Assembly (NCBI RefSeq): GCF_023276375.1
Contig: NZ_JALLPK010000001.1
Coordinates: 1,674,001 to 1,738,000, forward strand
Origin: Halocatena marina
GTDB taxonomy: Archaea > Halobacteriota > Halobacteria > Halobacteriales > Haloarculaceae
DNA length: 64,000 nt
Reading direction: 5' to 3'
Positions 27,675-36,564 of this stretch are shown piece after piece. The notes beneath the pieces were generated by a model. That model did no database searches. It was not told the DNA's origin and saw only the letters and a program-made list of their open reading frames with translations. A program made the position numbers and the translations under genes. How positions within the stretch are numbered: position 1 is the first letter of the stretch; the number at the start of each line of letters is the position of its first letter.

Positions 27675-30095
27675 ATGGCCGAACATGATTCAGACCATCC
27701 CGAAACTACGCTGAATCAGTGCTCAGCGCCATTCGGCTCGATATCTAATCATCCAAACCACTCTGCGTGTGAAGCGAACGATCATTTCGCCCTTTTATAC
27801 GAGACGCACACACAGCAGTTCTCGACAGTTATTCCGTTCATTCAAGAAGGCCTCGAACAGAACGAGTACTGCCTGTATATTGTTGACGATAACACAGAAG
27901 CCGATGTGGTGACAGCGATGCGTGCGGCCAACATCAATGTCGACGCTGTGCGCGAATCAGGACAGCTGTCGATCCACACCAGTGAAGAACTCTGCCTCAA
28001 ATCCAGTGCGTTCGACCAAGAAGCTGCGATCGATTTCTGGAAGCAGTCGTTTTCGACGGCACGCAAAAACGGATACGGAGGCATTCGGGGCACGGGTGAG
28101 ATGACGTGGATCCTCGACAGTGAAATAACACCTGAGGAACTACGGGCCTACGAAAACAAACTCAACACAGTCTGTTCCAGTCAGGGCTATGTTGGACTCT
28201 GCCAGTACAATCGCTCGCGGTTTCCCCCGGACGTCTGCGCTGCGATTGTCAATCACCATCCAAAGTTCGTCTACAACGACACCAGCATTGAGAACTTTTA
28301 CTATATCCCACCCGGCGGGGAATTTGATTCGGAACGCTCTAACGACCCCTGCGCTTGGCAGCTGTCGACACTCGTCGAACGAACGAAAGCCGAAAAGGCG
28401 CTCAGGCGCCGTGAGCAAGGTTTAAAGGAATTGGACGAAGCGACACGGAAGCTGATGTGCGCTGATGCCAATGAAATTACTGAATGGGCCGCCGATCTTG
28501 CGCGAGCCGTACTCAATGTCGAATTTACCTCGTTCTGGCCGTACAACAAGAGAACAGGAGAGTTGGAGCTAAAGAGAAGCAGCACGGAGCTCCAGACAGA
28601 CGTGACCGCGCTCGCGGAGCTGTACGAAACGCGCGCATGGGGGACGTTCATCTCTGAGCAAACAGAGACGCTTGATCATCTCAAGCCACCCCAAGAACAA
28701 CTCGAGTCAGAAGCTCCACTTCGAAGTGGAGTGATTGTTCCCGTTGGTCGACACGGCATTTTCTGTGCGGGATCGACTCACCAAAACAGATTCGACGACA
28801 TGACGGTGAACTTGGCGAAGATGATCGGTGCGAACATTGAAACTGCGTTGGATCGCGCCGAGCGCGAACGAGCTTTGAATGAGCAAACTATTCAGTTAGA
28901 ACGAGTGAATCGGATCAATTCCATCATCCGAAGGACAATTAACGCGATCGTAGATGCCGATCCAGGCGCTGAGATCGAACAGATCGTCTGTGAGCGACTT
29001 GCAGCCTCTCCCTCATACCAGTTCGTCTGGATTGGTAAACCAGATCTTGAGACGGGCAGGATCACACCAAGTGCATGGTCTGGTGGTCAAAGTGGCTACC
29101 TCGACCGAATTGTGCACACAACCGATGACACTGTTACGAGAGGAGATCCGATTGGCAGCGCAGCGCGAACGCAAACAGTGCAGGTAGTACAGGATGTCTT
29201 GACAGACCCGGGATTCAAACAGTGGCGAGAGCAAACGCTCACCGAGGGTTTTCGTGCTTGTATCAGCATTCCACTCGTCTACGAGGAGTCCTTCTACGGA
29301 GTATTGAATCTATACACCGACACACCGAACGCCTTCAGTGAGCGAGAGCAAACAGTACTTGGTGAACTTGGTGAGACAATTGCGCACTCGATTAACGCTG
29401 CAGAAACCAAGCGGACGCTACAGGCAAGCAGCGCCATCGAGCTGAAGCTGAATATCCCTAATTCGGACGACGTGCTTGCCCGAATCGCCCGAGATACTGA
29501 CTGTCAGATCGAGCTCGAAGAAATCGTTCCGCTGACAAACGATCTCTCGTATTTCTTCTTCCGAACAGAGGATGCCAGCACGGACAATGTACTGGCCTCA
29601 GGCAAACAGCAGTCCAGTGTTGGAGAGATACACATCATCAAAGACAAGGAAACAAACCATCTGTTCGAGGCTGTGGTCACCAAACCAACGATTGCCTCGT
29701 GTATCGTGGATAACGAGGCCACGATCCGATCACTCACTATCACAGACCAGAACACAACAGTGATCGTCGAACTTCCATCGACCGTCACTGTCCGCGAATT
29801 TCTCGAAGCTCTACGGACGAACTATCCAGACACCGAGCTCGTAGCGCGACGTCCCCATGGAGCATCGGCTTCGGCTCCGGAGAAAAATGAAGTGCAAAAA
29901 GCTGTTGCTGAACAACTCACTAACCGCCAACGGGAAGTTATCGAAACAGCTTACATGAGTGGATTCTTCGAATCTCCGCGTGCACGGACTGGCAGTGATC
30001 TCTCTACTGAATTGGGAATCTCTCAATCAACGTTCTCTCATCACTTGCGTGAGGCCGAGCGCAAGCTCTGCGAAATCGTACTCGAGAATGCGTGA
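27675..30095 (+). CDS. MEDS-GAF-GAF sensor with bacterioopsin-activator (HTH-10) output domain
   Basis: 806-residue cytoplasmic sensor regulator. Order: MEDS/DcmR-type sensory domain (about 35-215, HFALLYETHTQQFSTVIPFI, GIRGTGEMTW), coiled linker, a GAF domain (about 250-390), a second GAF domain (about 425-570), the BAT-associated domain (about 575-735) and a C-terminal HTH-10 (about 745-802, LTNRQREVIETAYMSGFF, then LGISQSTFSHHLREAE). MEDS domains bind hydrocarbon derivatives or related ligands in DcmR; GAF domains often sense redox or small molecules. There is no kinase domain, so it acts as a one-component transcription factor. It is monocistronic and its targets are unknown. Confidence 0.88.
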   Translation: MAEHDSDHPETTLNQCSAPFGSISNHPNHSACEANDHFALLYETHTQQFSTVIPFIQEGLEQNEYCLYIVDDNTEADVVTAMRAANINVDAVRESGQLSIHTSEELCLKSSAFDQEAAIDFWKQSFSTARKNGYGGIRGTGEMTWILDSEITPEELRAYENKLNTVCSSQGYVGLCQYNRSRFPPDVCAAIVNHHPKFVYNDTSIENFYYIPPGGEFDSERSNDPCAWQLSTLVERTKAEKALRRREQGLKELDEATRKLMCADANEITEWAADLARAVLNVEFTSFWPYNKRTGELELKRSSTELQTDVTALAELYETRAWGTFISEQTETLDHLKPPQEQLESEAPLRSGVIVPVGRHGIFCAGSTHQNRFDDMTVNLAKMIGANIETALDRAERERALNEQTIQLERVNRINSIIRRTINAIVDADPGAEIEQIVCERLAASPSYQFVWIGKPDLETGRITPSAWSGGQSGYLDRIVHTTDDTVTRGDPIGSAARTQTVQVVQDVLTDPGFKQWREQTLTEGFRACISIPLVYEESFYGVLNLYTDTPNAFSEREQTVLGELGETIAHSINAAETKRTLQASSAIELKLNIPNSDDVLARIARDTDCQIELEEIVPLTNDLSYFFFRTEDASTDNVLASGKQQSSVGEIHIIKDKETNHLFEAVVTKPTIASCIVDNEATIRSLTITDQNTTVIVELPSTVTVREFLEALRTNYPDTELVARRPHGASASAPEKNEVQKAVAEQLTNRQREVIETAYMSGFFESPRARTGSDLSTELGISQSTFSHHLREAERKLCEIVLENA

Positions 30096-30584
30096 AATAC
30101 CTGCTTTCCGGATTTGTTCGCAACCATTGTGGACGGAATCGTTCACACGTAACTGCCCATCGAACTGGGACTATCGACTCAGAGCAGTGTTGAATGTCGA
30201 ATTGGTTCTCACTGGATACGTATCGACAGTACCTCATCAAGACTCTAGATAGTTCGTAGTGTCGTTTGTCGTGGCCGAACATTTTCGAGGTCATATTTTC
30301 CCCGCTCCCGCCCATCGGGGAACGCATGGGTACCGAGCACTCAAAAGACGATTCCAACGTGTTCTCACGTTTACCGGGTCCTATGCAGATCACCACTGTG
30401 GGATCACTCACACTACGCACGGTGACATTCGGGCTCCCCGATCGCCTATTTGCCCGATACACGTTGGAATATCTCGTCCGAAACGAGAGATCTGTCAGAA
30501 TTGAGTGTATGAGCCACAGTAGAAGACCAGAACCACTGTCTGTGAGACGCCCGAAAACAGTGTCAAAATCATAATACTGTGACT
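30096..30584. other. Intergenic region, no supported gene
   Basis: About 490 bases. Open frames exist on both strands (for example 30326-30574 plus and 30004-30462 minus) but overlap each other and show no family features. AAAATCATAATACTG just before 30585 may act as promoter for the next gene. Confidence 0.45.
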
Positions 30585-30926
30585 ATGATACAAAGAAGAC
30601 CAATACCACGATCGTCGCTCGATTCCCTGTTCGATGTTTTGTCCAATAAGCACCGTCGCCGCTTGCTCATCGAGTTGGCCGAGCACGCCTCCCAAGATGA
30701 GGTAAATGTCCACGTTTCTACCGTCGTTACCACTGAGGTCGAGGATCGAAAATCGATGAAGATACACATGCTCCATACGCACCTCCCGAAGCTCGAAAAA
30801 GCGGGGTTCATCGAATGGGATCGGGATCAAAATGTCGTGCGGACTGGACCACAATTCGAGAGGATCCGACCGGTAGTGAAATTACTATCGGAGCACGCCG
30901 ACGAATTTCCGAACAACGAACACTGA
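30585..30926 (+). CDS. Haloarchaeal winged-helix protein (DUF7344-like)
   Basis: 113 residues beginning MIQRRPIPRSSLDSLFDVLSNKHRRRLLIEL. The LFDVLSNKHRRRLL start, a HMLHTHLPKLEKAGFIEWD helix-wing segment (about 64-85) and the short C-terminal helix match the small winged-helix domain widespread in haloarchaea. It probably binds DNA as a dimer. A GTG two codons upstream is an alternative start. Possibly a partner regulator of the large sensor gene upstream, but the 490-base gap argues for separate transcription. Confidence 0.8.
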   Translation: MIQRRPIPRSSLDSLFDVLSNKHRRRLLIELAEHASQDEVNVHVSTVVTTEVEDRKSMKIHMLHTHLPKLEKAGFIEWDRDQNVVRTGPQFERIRPVVKLLSEHADEFPNNEH

Positions 30927-31550
30927 CTGAATGTAGGTCGTTTCGACTCTGATGATAGCTTCTTGTCGTCTCGTGCGGAACCGATGCCTCTACAGGAACA
31001 GCGCTGCCTGATGTTTCTGAATCGTTGTACATCGTATCGAAACAGACGTGTGTGTTATTCTACCCCTCGAATAGACCGTACAATGAAAGATACCCCATCT
31101 ATATGACCATTGCGATCGACAGAAGGTCGATTGACAAGCGTATCCAACATTAATTATTGTATACGTTACTATACTCTATCCATCATGTTCCAATTGTGTC
31201 TGTTTGAGTCTTGATTCTAACCGTTAGCAACTTACCCATATGTAGAATTTAAAATATATGTATTATATCTGTATCTCACTAACACATAGGTGGAAACTAG
31301 GAAATGAATAATACACTATACCGGTAGTAAATTGTTACAGGACTCTGCCCACCGTCCTTTTTCCGTTCGTACTGTTACATCTCGTTCGAAGTCGTTTGGT
31401 CGATAATTTGTGAAATATGCAGCAACGATAGTTATATAGCAATTTCTAGCATGTTTAATTATTTCTATACGATGTCGATGATGAGTACAGAGGTATTGTG
31501 ATTATTATTTTTATATTCTGCTTAGAATTAACGCCAAATGTTCGAATTTT
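30927..31550. other. AT-rich intergenic region
   Basis: About 620 bases, strongly AT-rich, flanked by convergent genes. No gene, clear hairpin or repeat was found. Confidence 0.5.
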
Positions 31551-32357
31551 TTATGGCGGAGTCGTGCCCTCTCGACATTGCGTGTTGGCTGAAAGCGGAC
31601 GTGAATGTCTCCAGTACCGCTCGTACAGTCGCTCTGCCCAGCCGAGTAATGCGGGGTTGGTGCTGCTCACGCACGCGCTGAGATGTCCCTGCTCGTCGTA
31701 GGACCCTACAATCCCTCGCTGATCGGTGAGTGTGAGTCCAACCCCGATTGTTCCCTCGTACACATAGAGATTACACGCAGCGGCGAACAGGTCCTCAAAT
31801 TCAGCAGCATGCGATGGATCTGGTGGTTCGGCTGCTGTTTGCGGGAGAACAAGATCCATTGCAGTACCACGCCCAAGGAGCTCCGCATAAATCTCGGTAT
31901 GCAACTGGCTTAAAATTGGCACCAACCCACGAAGTGTCTCTATCGAATCCTCGCGTAGCGTGTTTGTGTACTGTCTCAGTGGTGCGTGCGGTTGAGACGA
32001 ATCCGCGACGATGATCTCGGCGTCGGCGAGCCATTTCGGATTTGGGGCATGCTCAGAGGTAGTAAGATTTGCGAAGAACGGCTTGCACGTCTCGATCGTT
32101 TCGAGCGCAGATAGAAAATCTGCGTACTGCAGAGCAATGAACTCACCGTTGGTCGTGAGGTGGTATCTCCCGTCGATTTTTTCGATCCATCCCCGATCAA
32201 CCAGCGACGACAGGTTGCGCTGTACGCCACGGCGAGACAGTTCGAGTACCTCAGTGATATCGCACGGAGGACAGGGATCGTCTCTCAGCTGCTGAAGAAT
32301 TTGAATCCGGTGCGGCGATGCGGACAGGAACTGGATGTCGTCGTGATAATCATTCAT
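31551..32357 (-). CDS. Transcriptional regulator with winged helix and FilR1 (DUF1724) domain
   Basis: 268 residues. The N-terminal winged helix (about 5-75) reads QFLSASPHRIQILQQL, ITEVLELSRRGVQRNLSSL, then RGWIEKIDGRYHLTTNGE. The C-terminal domain (about 110-255) has the FilR1 pattern: LRGLVPILSQLHTEIYAELL, LYVYEGTIGVGLTLTDQRG and a final ALLGWAERLYERYWRHSRPL. FilR1 proteins were described in methanogens as regulators with a ligand-binding domain; in haloarchaea they are common one-component regulators. Monocistronic with unknown targets. Confidence 0.85.
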   Translation of the reverse strand: MNDYHDDIQFLSASPHRIQILQQLRDDPCPPCDITEVLELSRRGVQRNLSSLVDRGWIEKIDGRYHLTTNGEFIALQYADFLSALETIETCKPFFANLTTSEHAPNPKWLADAEIIVADSSQPHAPLRQYTNTLREDSIETLRGLVPILSQLHTEIYAELLGRGTAMDLVLPQTAAEPPDPSHAAEFEDLFAAACNLYVYEGTIGVGLTLTDQRGIVGSYDEQGHLSACVSSTNPALLGWAERLYERYWRHSRPLSANTQCREGTTPP

Positions 32358-32947
32358 TGTATTCGGTGAATGTTTGAATTCGTTTTGCTCTCATGCCAAC
32401 AGCCGTACCAACCGGAAACGGAATCGTCATCGTTCCAGTGTTTCTGAGGGAGGGACAGTTGAACCACGTAACGTCTGCTACCGGTTTTCATTCTCGTCTG
32501 TGTCATCTGAGGGATCCATCATCGCTTACTTCGATTGCCTCAGCACTAGTACAGAGACGAGAAATATTAGTTTTCATCTTTAAAATATTGTGCAATAAAT
32601 ATGATCGAAGAGGTAAACGTAGGAACGACATTCGGACGATCGAAGCACATCACGATCGGGACACGTCTGCTGACAGCAAGAGACGTGAAAATCACACCGA
32701 TTGGAACGAAACCGAGGCGCCAAAGCGGAACGGTCGGAAATTTCGCAATGTGTGCGATGGCTTCACTGTCGATAATAAACTCAACTAACAATATCATTAC
32801 CTCACAGAGAAGCCCATCGATCAAATGTGACAGTAGAACTTTAGGAGACTGACTGTGTAGCGGTTGTCTCGTGTCCATCAGCTTGAATCATCGGACAAGC
32901 CGCACTCCTGTTAGACGATCTCGCTTCAACACACCGTGGATGCTCAC
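32358..32947. other. Intergenic region, no supported gene
   Basis: About 590 bases. Several overlapping open frames (32393-32788 and 32601-32852 plus, 32567-32878 minus) compete and none has recognisable features. TTTAAAATATTG at 32580-32591 before the ATG at 32601 could be a promoter for a small protein, but the predicted product is not convincing. Confidence 0.4.
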
Positions 32948-33859
32948 TCAGTCTACCATTCCAGTAAACCATCCAGGGACATCGTCTGAGTCGGGGCCGT
33001 CAGATTCGTCGGTCTCTGATGCTGTGTCGGAATCTGTGGTGTTGTTCGGCACGTCGGCATCACCATTCTGTTCTTTGTCACCTTCCTCACTAGACACGTT
33101 CGGATCAACCTCGGTCGGAGGAACAACAGCCGGCGTGAGCATTGCCGCAGGACCTTCCTGAGCAGTGACTGCCTCTGGCGGTACGTTTGGCCCGGCAATG
33201 AGTCGGACTGCCAATCGTCGGTATGCCGCGAGAAGATCACGAACTGTGCCGGTGAATGACGGAATTGTGGTCAGCTGCGCAACGCCCATTCGCTCGGGGA
33301 TTTCTGCAGCTGAGAGACCCTTACAGGTACGGGAGACAACCATTCCACCGACAGTACCGTCAAGGTGGTCTATGAGACGTATCGTCTTTATCGCGTCTAC
33401 AACTGCAACTTCGGCAGGTGTTGTGACAATGATGGTACTATCAGCGAGCTGTAATGGAACTGCCACCTCGTGTGTGAGGCCCGTTCCTGTATTGAGGATA
33501 AGTGAATCGTAGTCCTCAGCGAGAGTTTCAACAACGTCGGCTAGTCGATCCGGATCTGCCTGCCCGTAGGCATCCAAGGTTCCAGAGCCCGGATAAACAT
33601 CGAGCTGTCCGACTTCGTCCGTTCCAATCACGCGCTCGACACAAGCCTCTGCAAGCGAGACAGTTCCACTGAGTACTTCGTGAATCGTCGGTTCGTGAGA
33701 GAGACCGATAATTCCCTGCAGATTCGGCATCACGAGATCAGCGTCAACGAGGGCTACACTCCGACCGGTCGCTCGGAGCGTAGCCCCAAGATTCACCGCC
33801 GCTGTTGATTTTCCGACTCCTCCCTTACCTCCAGCGATAGCGTACACAGTCGCAGTCAT
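32948..33859 (-). CDS. MinD/ParA-like P-loop ATPase with Walker B Asp-to-Asn change
   Basis: 303 residues. The deviant Walker A GGKGGVGKST (10-19) and DADLVMPNL (39-47) are clear for the MinD group, as is THEVAVPLQLADSTIIVTTPAEV (129 on). The motif normally reading VDTGAG is ILNTGTG here: Asn123 replaces the Asp that coordinates magnesium and water, so hydrolysis may be impaired. The last ~70 residues are a low-complexity acidic tail ending DDVPGWFTGMVD. The ATG at 33859 is preferred over a TTG four codons earlier. Haloarchaeal MinD homologues position surface machines such as archaella and chemoreceptors; the role of this one is unknown. Confidence 0.83.
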   Translation of the reverse strand: MTATVYAIAGGKGGVGKSTAAVNLGATLRATGRSVALVDADLVMPNLQGIIGLSHEPTIHEVLSGTVSLAEACVERVIGTDEVGQLDVYPGSGTLDAYGQADPDRLADVVETLAEDYDSLILNTGTGLTHEVAVPLQLADSTIIVTTPAEVAVVDAIKTIRLIDHLDGTVGGMVVSRTCKGLSAAEIPERMGVAQLTTIPSFTGTVRDLLAAYRRLAVRLIAGPNVPPEAVTAQEGPAAMLTPAVVPPTEVDPNVSSEEGDKEQNGDADVPNNTTDSDTASETDESDGPDSDDVPGWFTGMVD

Positions 33860-33992
33860 TGGTGATGACAATGACGACCACAGTGATGAAAATTAACACA
33901 CCGTCAAATAAAGTTCCCCCCATCATGTTATCTATAAAAAGTTAAATATAAAGTAGGTGTTTTTGTTCGAATTCAGTCGGCGGAGTGACGGG

Positions 33993-35447
33993 TCAGACCG
34001 CTGTCTCCAGGACGCCGCCCGTCCGGACAAAGAAGTAGACGACAAATGCTGCGGTGAGCAGCCATTGACCCACGTTGACGTCCTTCCAATTTCCTTGTGC
34101 GACTTTCATGAACGGATACGAGATGATTCCTGCCGCGATCCCGTAGGCGATCGAGTACGTCAGTGGCATAATGAGGATGGTCATTCCGGCAGGGATAGAG
34201 TGAGAGATTTCTCCCCAGTTGATGCTGGTCACGTTGCGCAGTAACATCAGTCCGACAACCACGAGCGCAATGTGAGAAGCATACAGCGGGATGGCCGCTG
34301 CTAGTGGAACAAACGCCAATGAGATCAAAAACAAGATTCCGACCACCAGCGCAGTCATCCCCGTGCGGCCACCTTCTTGAACGCCCGTTGCGGACTCAAT
34401 GAAGGTCGTTACCGTCGAAGTGCCGAGCATGCCACCAACCGTCGTCCCGACCGCATCAGCTGTTAGTGGTTTGTCCATATCCGGGAGATCCCCGTCCTCA
34501 TCGAGGAAGCCCGCCACCTGCGAGACACCGGTAATCGTTCCCGCGGTGTCGAAAAAGTCTACAAAGAAGAATGTGAAAATGATCAACGAGAATGCGAACG
34601 CATCGACGTTCTGAAAGCCTTCGACGAACGCGCCGGCAATCGGCGTAATATTGTATGTCGTGGGGGGAACGTCTGGTGTTAGCGTACCAGCCTGAACGAG
34701 ACCAAACTGTTCGACACCGTATCCGGCGGCGGAGGTCAAGAGAATGCCGATGACAATTGCGCCCGTGACCCCTCGCGCACGCAACATCAGTGTCAAAAAG
34801 AGCCCCACAATGGATAAGAGTGCAATAGGATTCGAGGCAACGCTCCCGAGCGTTATGAGCGTGGAGGGGTCGTCGACAACAACCTGCATCTCCTGTAATC
34901 CAATGATAGCCAAGAAGAGACCGATACCAGTTCCGACGGAGAACTTCACCGGTGTCGGGAAGAGCTTGATAATGTATTTACGGGCCCCAATTGCTGTCAG
35001 GATGAGGAAAAGTATACCCTCAGTCACAACCGCAGCTAACGCCGTCTTCCACGAAATTCCCATTGCGCCGACGACTGTGAATGCGAAGAATGCATTGAGA
35101 CCCAATCCGGGGGCCTGTGCGAATGGACGGTTTGCGTAGAACGCCATTATCGAAATGGCCACCACAGCCACGAGAATTGTAACCACAGCCAACATCTGAC
35201 GAACCTCGCCAGGAGTGTAGCCATCGATGATGATTCCCGGTTTCTTACCGGGAATGCCCGCCAAAATAGCCGGGTTCACAACGACAATGTAAGACATTGT
35301 CAGAAATGTTGTGATTCCAGCTATGATCTCTTGTCGGAGGGAGGTTCCGTGTTCGGCGAACCCAAAGAAGTTCGCTATGAATCCCGTCGATTGGTTTCCT
35401 GTTGGTTCATTCCCTGCTCGATCGTCAGCCGCTGGTTTTTTTGCCAT
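33993..35447 (-). CDS. NCS2 family purine permease (AzgA-type)
   Basis: 484 residues with about twelve to fourteen membrane helices. Characteristic of the guanine/hypoxanthine/adenine branch: HGTSLRQEIIAGITTFLTMSYI near the N-terminus, GLGLNAFFAFTVV (about 113-125), FFVDFFDTAGTITGVS and ESATGVQEGGRTGMTAL. These include the Asp and Glu of the nucleobase site. Proton-coupled purine uptake is expected. The ATG at 35447 is preferred over a GTG eight codons upstream. No purine metabolism genes are adjacent. Confidence 0.9.
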   Translation of the reverse strand: MAKKPAADDRAGNEPTGNQSTGFIANFFGFAEHGTSLRQEIIAGITTFLTMSYIVVVNPAILAGIPGKKPGIIIDGYTPGEVRQMLAVVTILVAVVAISIMAFYANRPFAQAPGLGLNAFFAFTVVGAMGISWKTALAAVVTEGILFLILTAIGARKYIIKLFPTPVKFSVGTGIGLFLAIIGLQEMQVVVDDPSTLITLGSVASNPIALLSIVGLFLTLMLRARGVTGAIVIGILLTSAAGYGVEQFGLVQAGTLTPDVPPTTYNITPIAGAFVEGFQNVDAFAFSLIIFTFFFVDFFDTAGTITGVSQVAGFLDEDGDLPDMDKPLTADAVGTTVGGMLGTSTVTTFIESATGVQEGGRTGMTALVVGILFLISLAFVPLAAAIPLYASHIALVVVGLMLLRNVTSINWGEISHSIPAGMTILIMPLTYSIAYGIAAGIISYPFMKVAQGNWKDVNVGQWLLTAAFVVYFFVRTGGVLETAV

Positions 35448-35653
35448 TGCTGCTCTTTCCTCAGCTATCACTCTTCCTCATGTTATATTTTATGAAGTAC
35501 ATCCTTCGCAGTCGTTGCCGAATCTAATCGGTAGCTCGGTAATCCGAATATTAGTTTCCAATTACTACTGTACAATTGTAATTGTATTACTATTTATATT
35601 TATTTATACACAATACAATATATAATTCTAAGAATCAAATGTAGCAAGATCGA

Positions 35654-36376
35654 TTATATGGAAATGAGAAGACGAACGCAAAGGAAATTCGGATGCGTTG
35701 CCTCGTATTCGTAACTCACTGGATCGGCCTCTCGATACGCCTCGGTCGGCGTTGGCTCCAGCAGTTCATCCAGTTGAAATCCGGCGTCAAGCGCCGGTTC
35801 AATCATCGCAGAGAGTGGTCGACGATACGCCGGCACATCCACCGCCATACCGAAGCTCTCCCACGTCGCCGTTACCTGTTCTGTTTCGTGATAGTTCACA
35901 GAATCATCATACTCTTCGAAATCAGCGTGCGGATGCTGGACTGAGAACACGACCCAGCCATCGGTGCTGAGGATACGGCGGAGATCACGAAGCAACGAAT
36001 TCCAATCTCGTACGTAGTGAAACGCCAAGGAGCTGGCGATTCCATCGAAGCTGTTGTCAGGGAACGGGAGGGTGCTCCCCAAGTCAGCTTGAATAAACTC
36101 TCCTGTCGGGACTCGGGGCCGTGCGTAGGTGAGCATCGTGTGGCTCACATCTACTCCAACGACAGTAGCCCCACTGTCAGTCAGTTCTGTTGTGAGATGA
36201 CCTGCGCCACAACCGGCATCGAGGATCCGATCTCCTTGGACGTTTGGAAGCAACGAAAGCGTTGCAGGCCGTTCGAGATATGCGTTCGCAGGCTTCGTCT
36301 CGCCTTTGCGATCGTATCCAGGGGCAAGTCTCTCGTAGGCGCGGTAGGCAACGGGTCGATCCGGCGTGTCGGGCAT
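35654..36376 (-). CDS. Class I SAM-dependent methyltransferase (type 11)
   Basis: 240 residues. Motif I is RILDAGCGAGHLTTEL (about 49-64), followed by VVGVDVSHTML, the acidic GEFIQADLGSTLPFPDNSFD (motif II/III) and LRDLRRILSTDGWVVFSV, all typical of UbiE-like small-molecule methyltransferases. The C-terminal half (VQHPHADFEEYDD, YRRPLSAM) suggests a small hydrophobic substrate. It is monocistronic between the purine permease and the RND exporter; the acceptor is unknown. Confidence 0.88.
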   Translation of the reverse strand: MPDTPDRPVAYRAYERLAPGYDRKGETKPANAYLERPATLSLLPNVQGDRILDAGCGAGHLTTELTDSGATVVGVDVSHTMLTYARPRVPTGEFIQADLGSTLPFPDNSFDGIASSLAFHYVRDWNSLLRDLRRILSTDGWVVFSVQHPHADFEEYDDSVNYHETEQVTATWESFGMAVDVPAYRRPLSAMIEPALDAGFQLDELLEPTPTEAYREADPVSYEYEATHPNFLCVRLLISI

Positions 36377-36564
36377 TGGAGAGTCGGATGCGAGACGGAC
36401 AGAAAAAGTAACTGAACTCAGAGAGCCACAGCATTCGACGTTTTTCGTGTGATTCCGCTTGTGTTAGCCATTGTGCTCAATCAGCCACTTACGAGACGTC
36501 CACCGATAAGTTTGAGATAAAGAAACGGGACGAACCATTCCAATTTGGACTCTCGTTTCTTCAC

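Noticed and set aside
32567..32878. Overlapping small frames on both strands
   Set aside because: They compete with each other and none shows family features or a clear coding signature.
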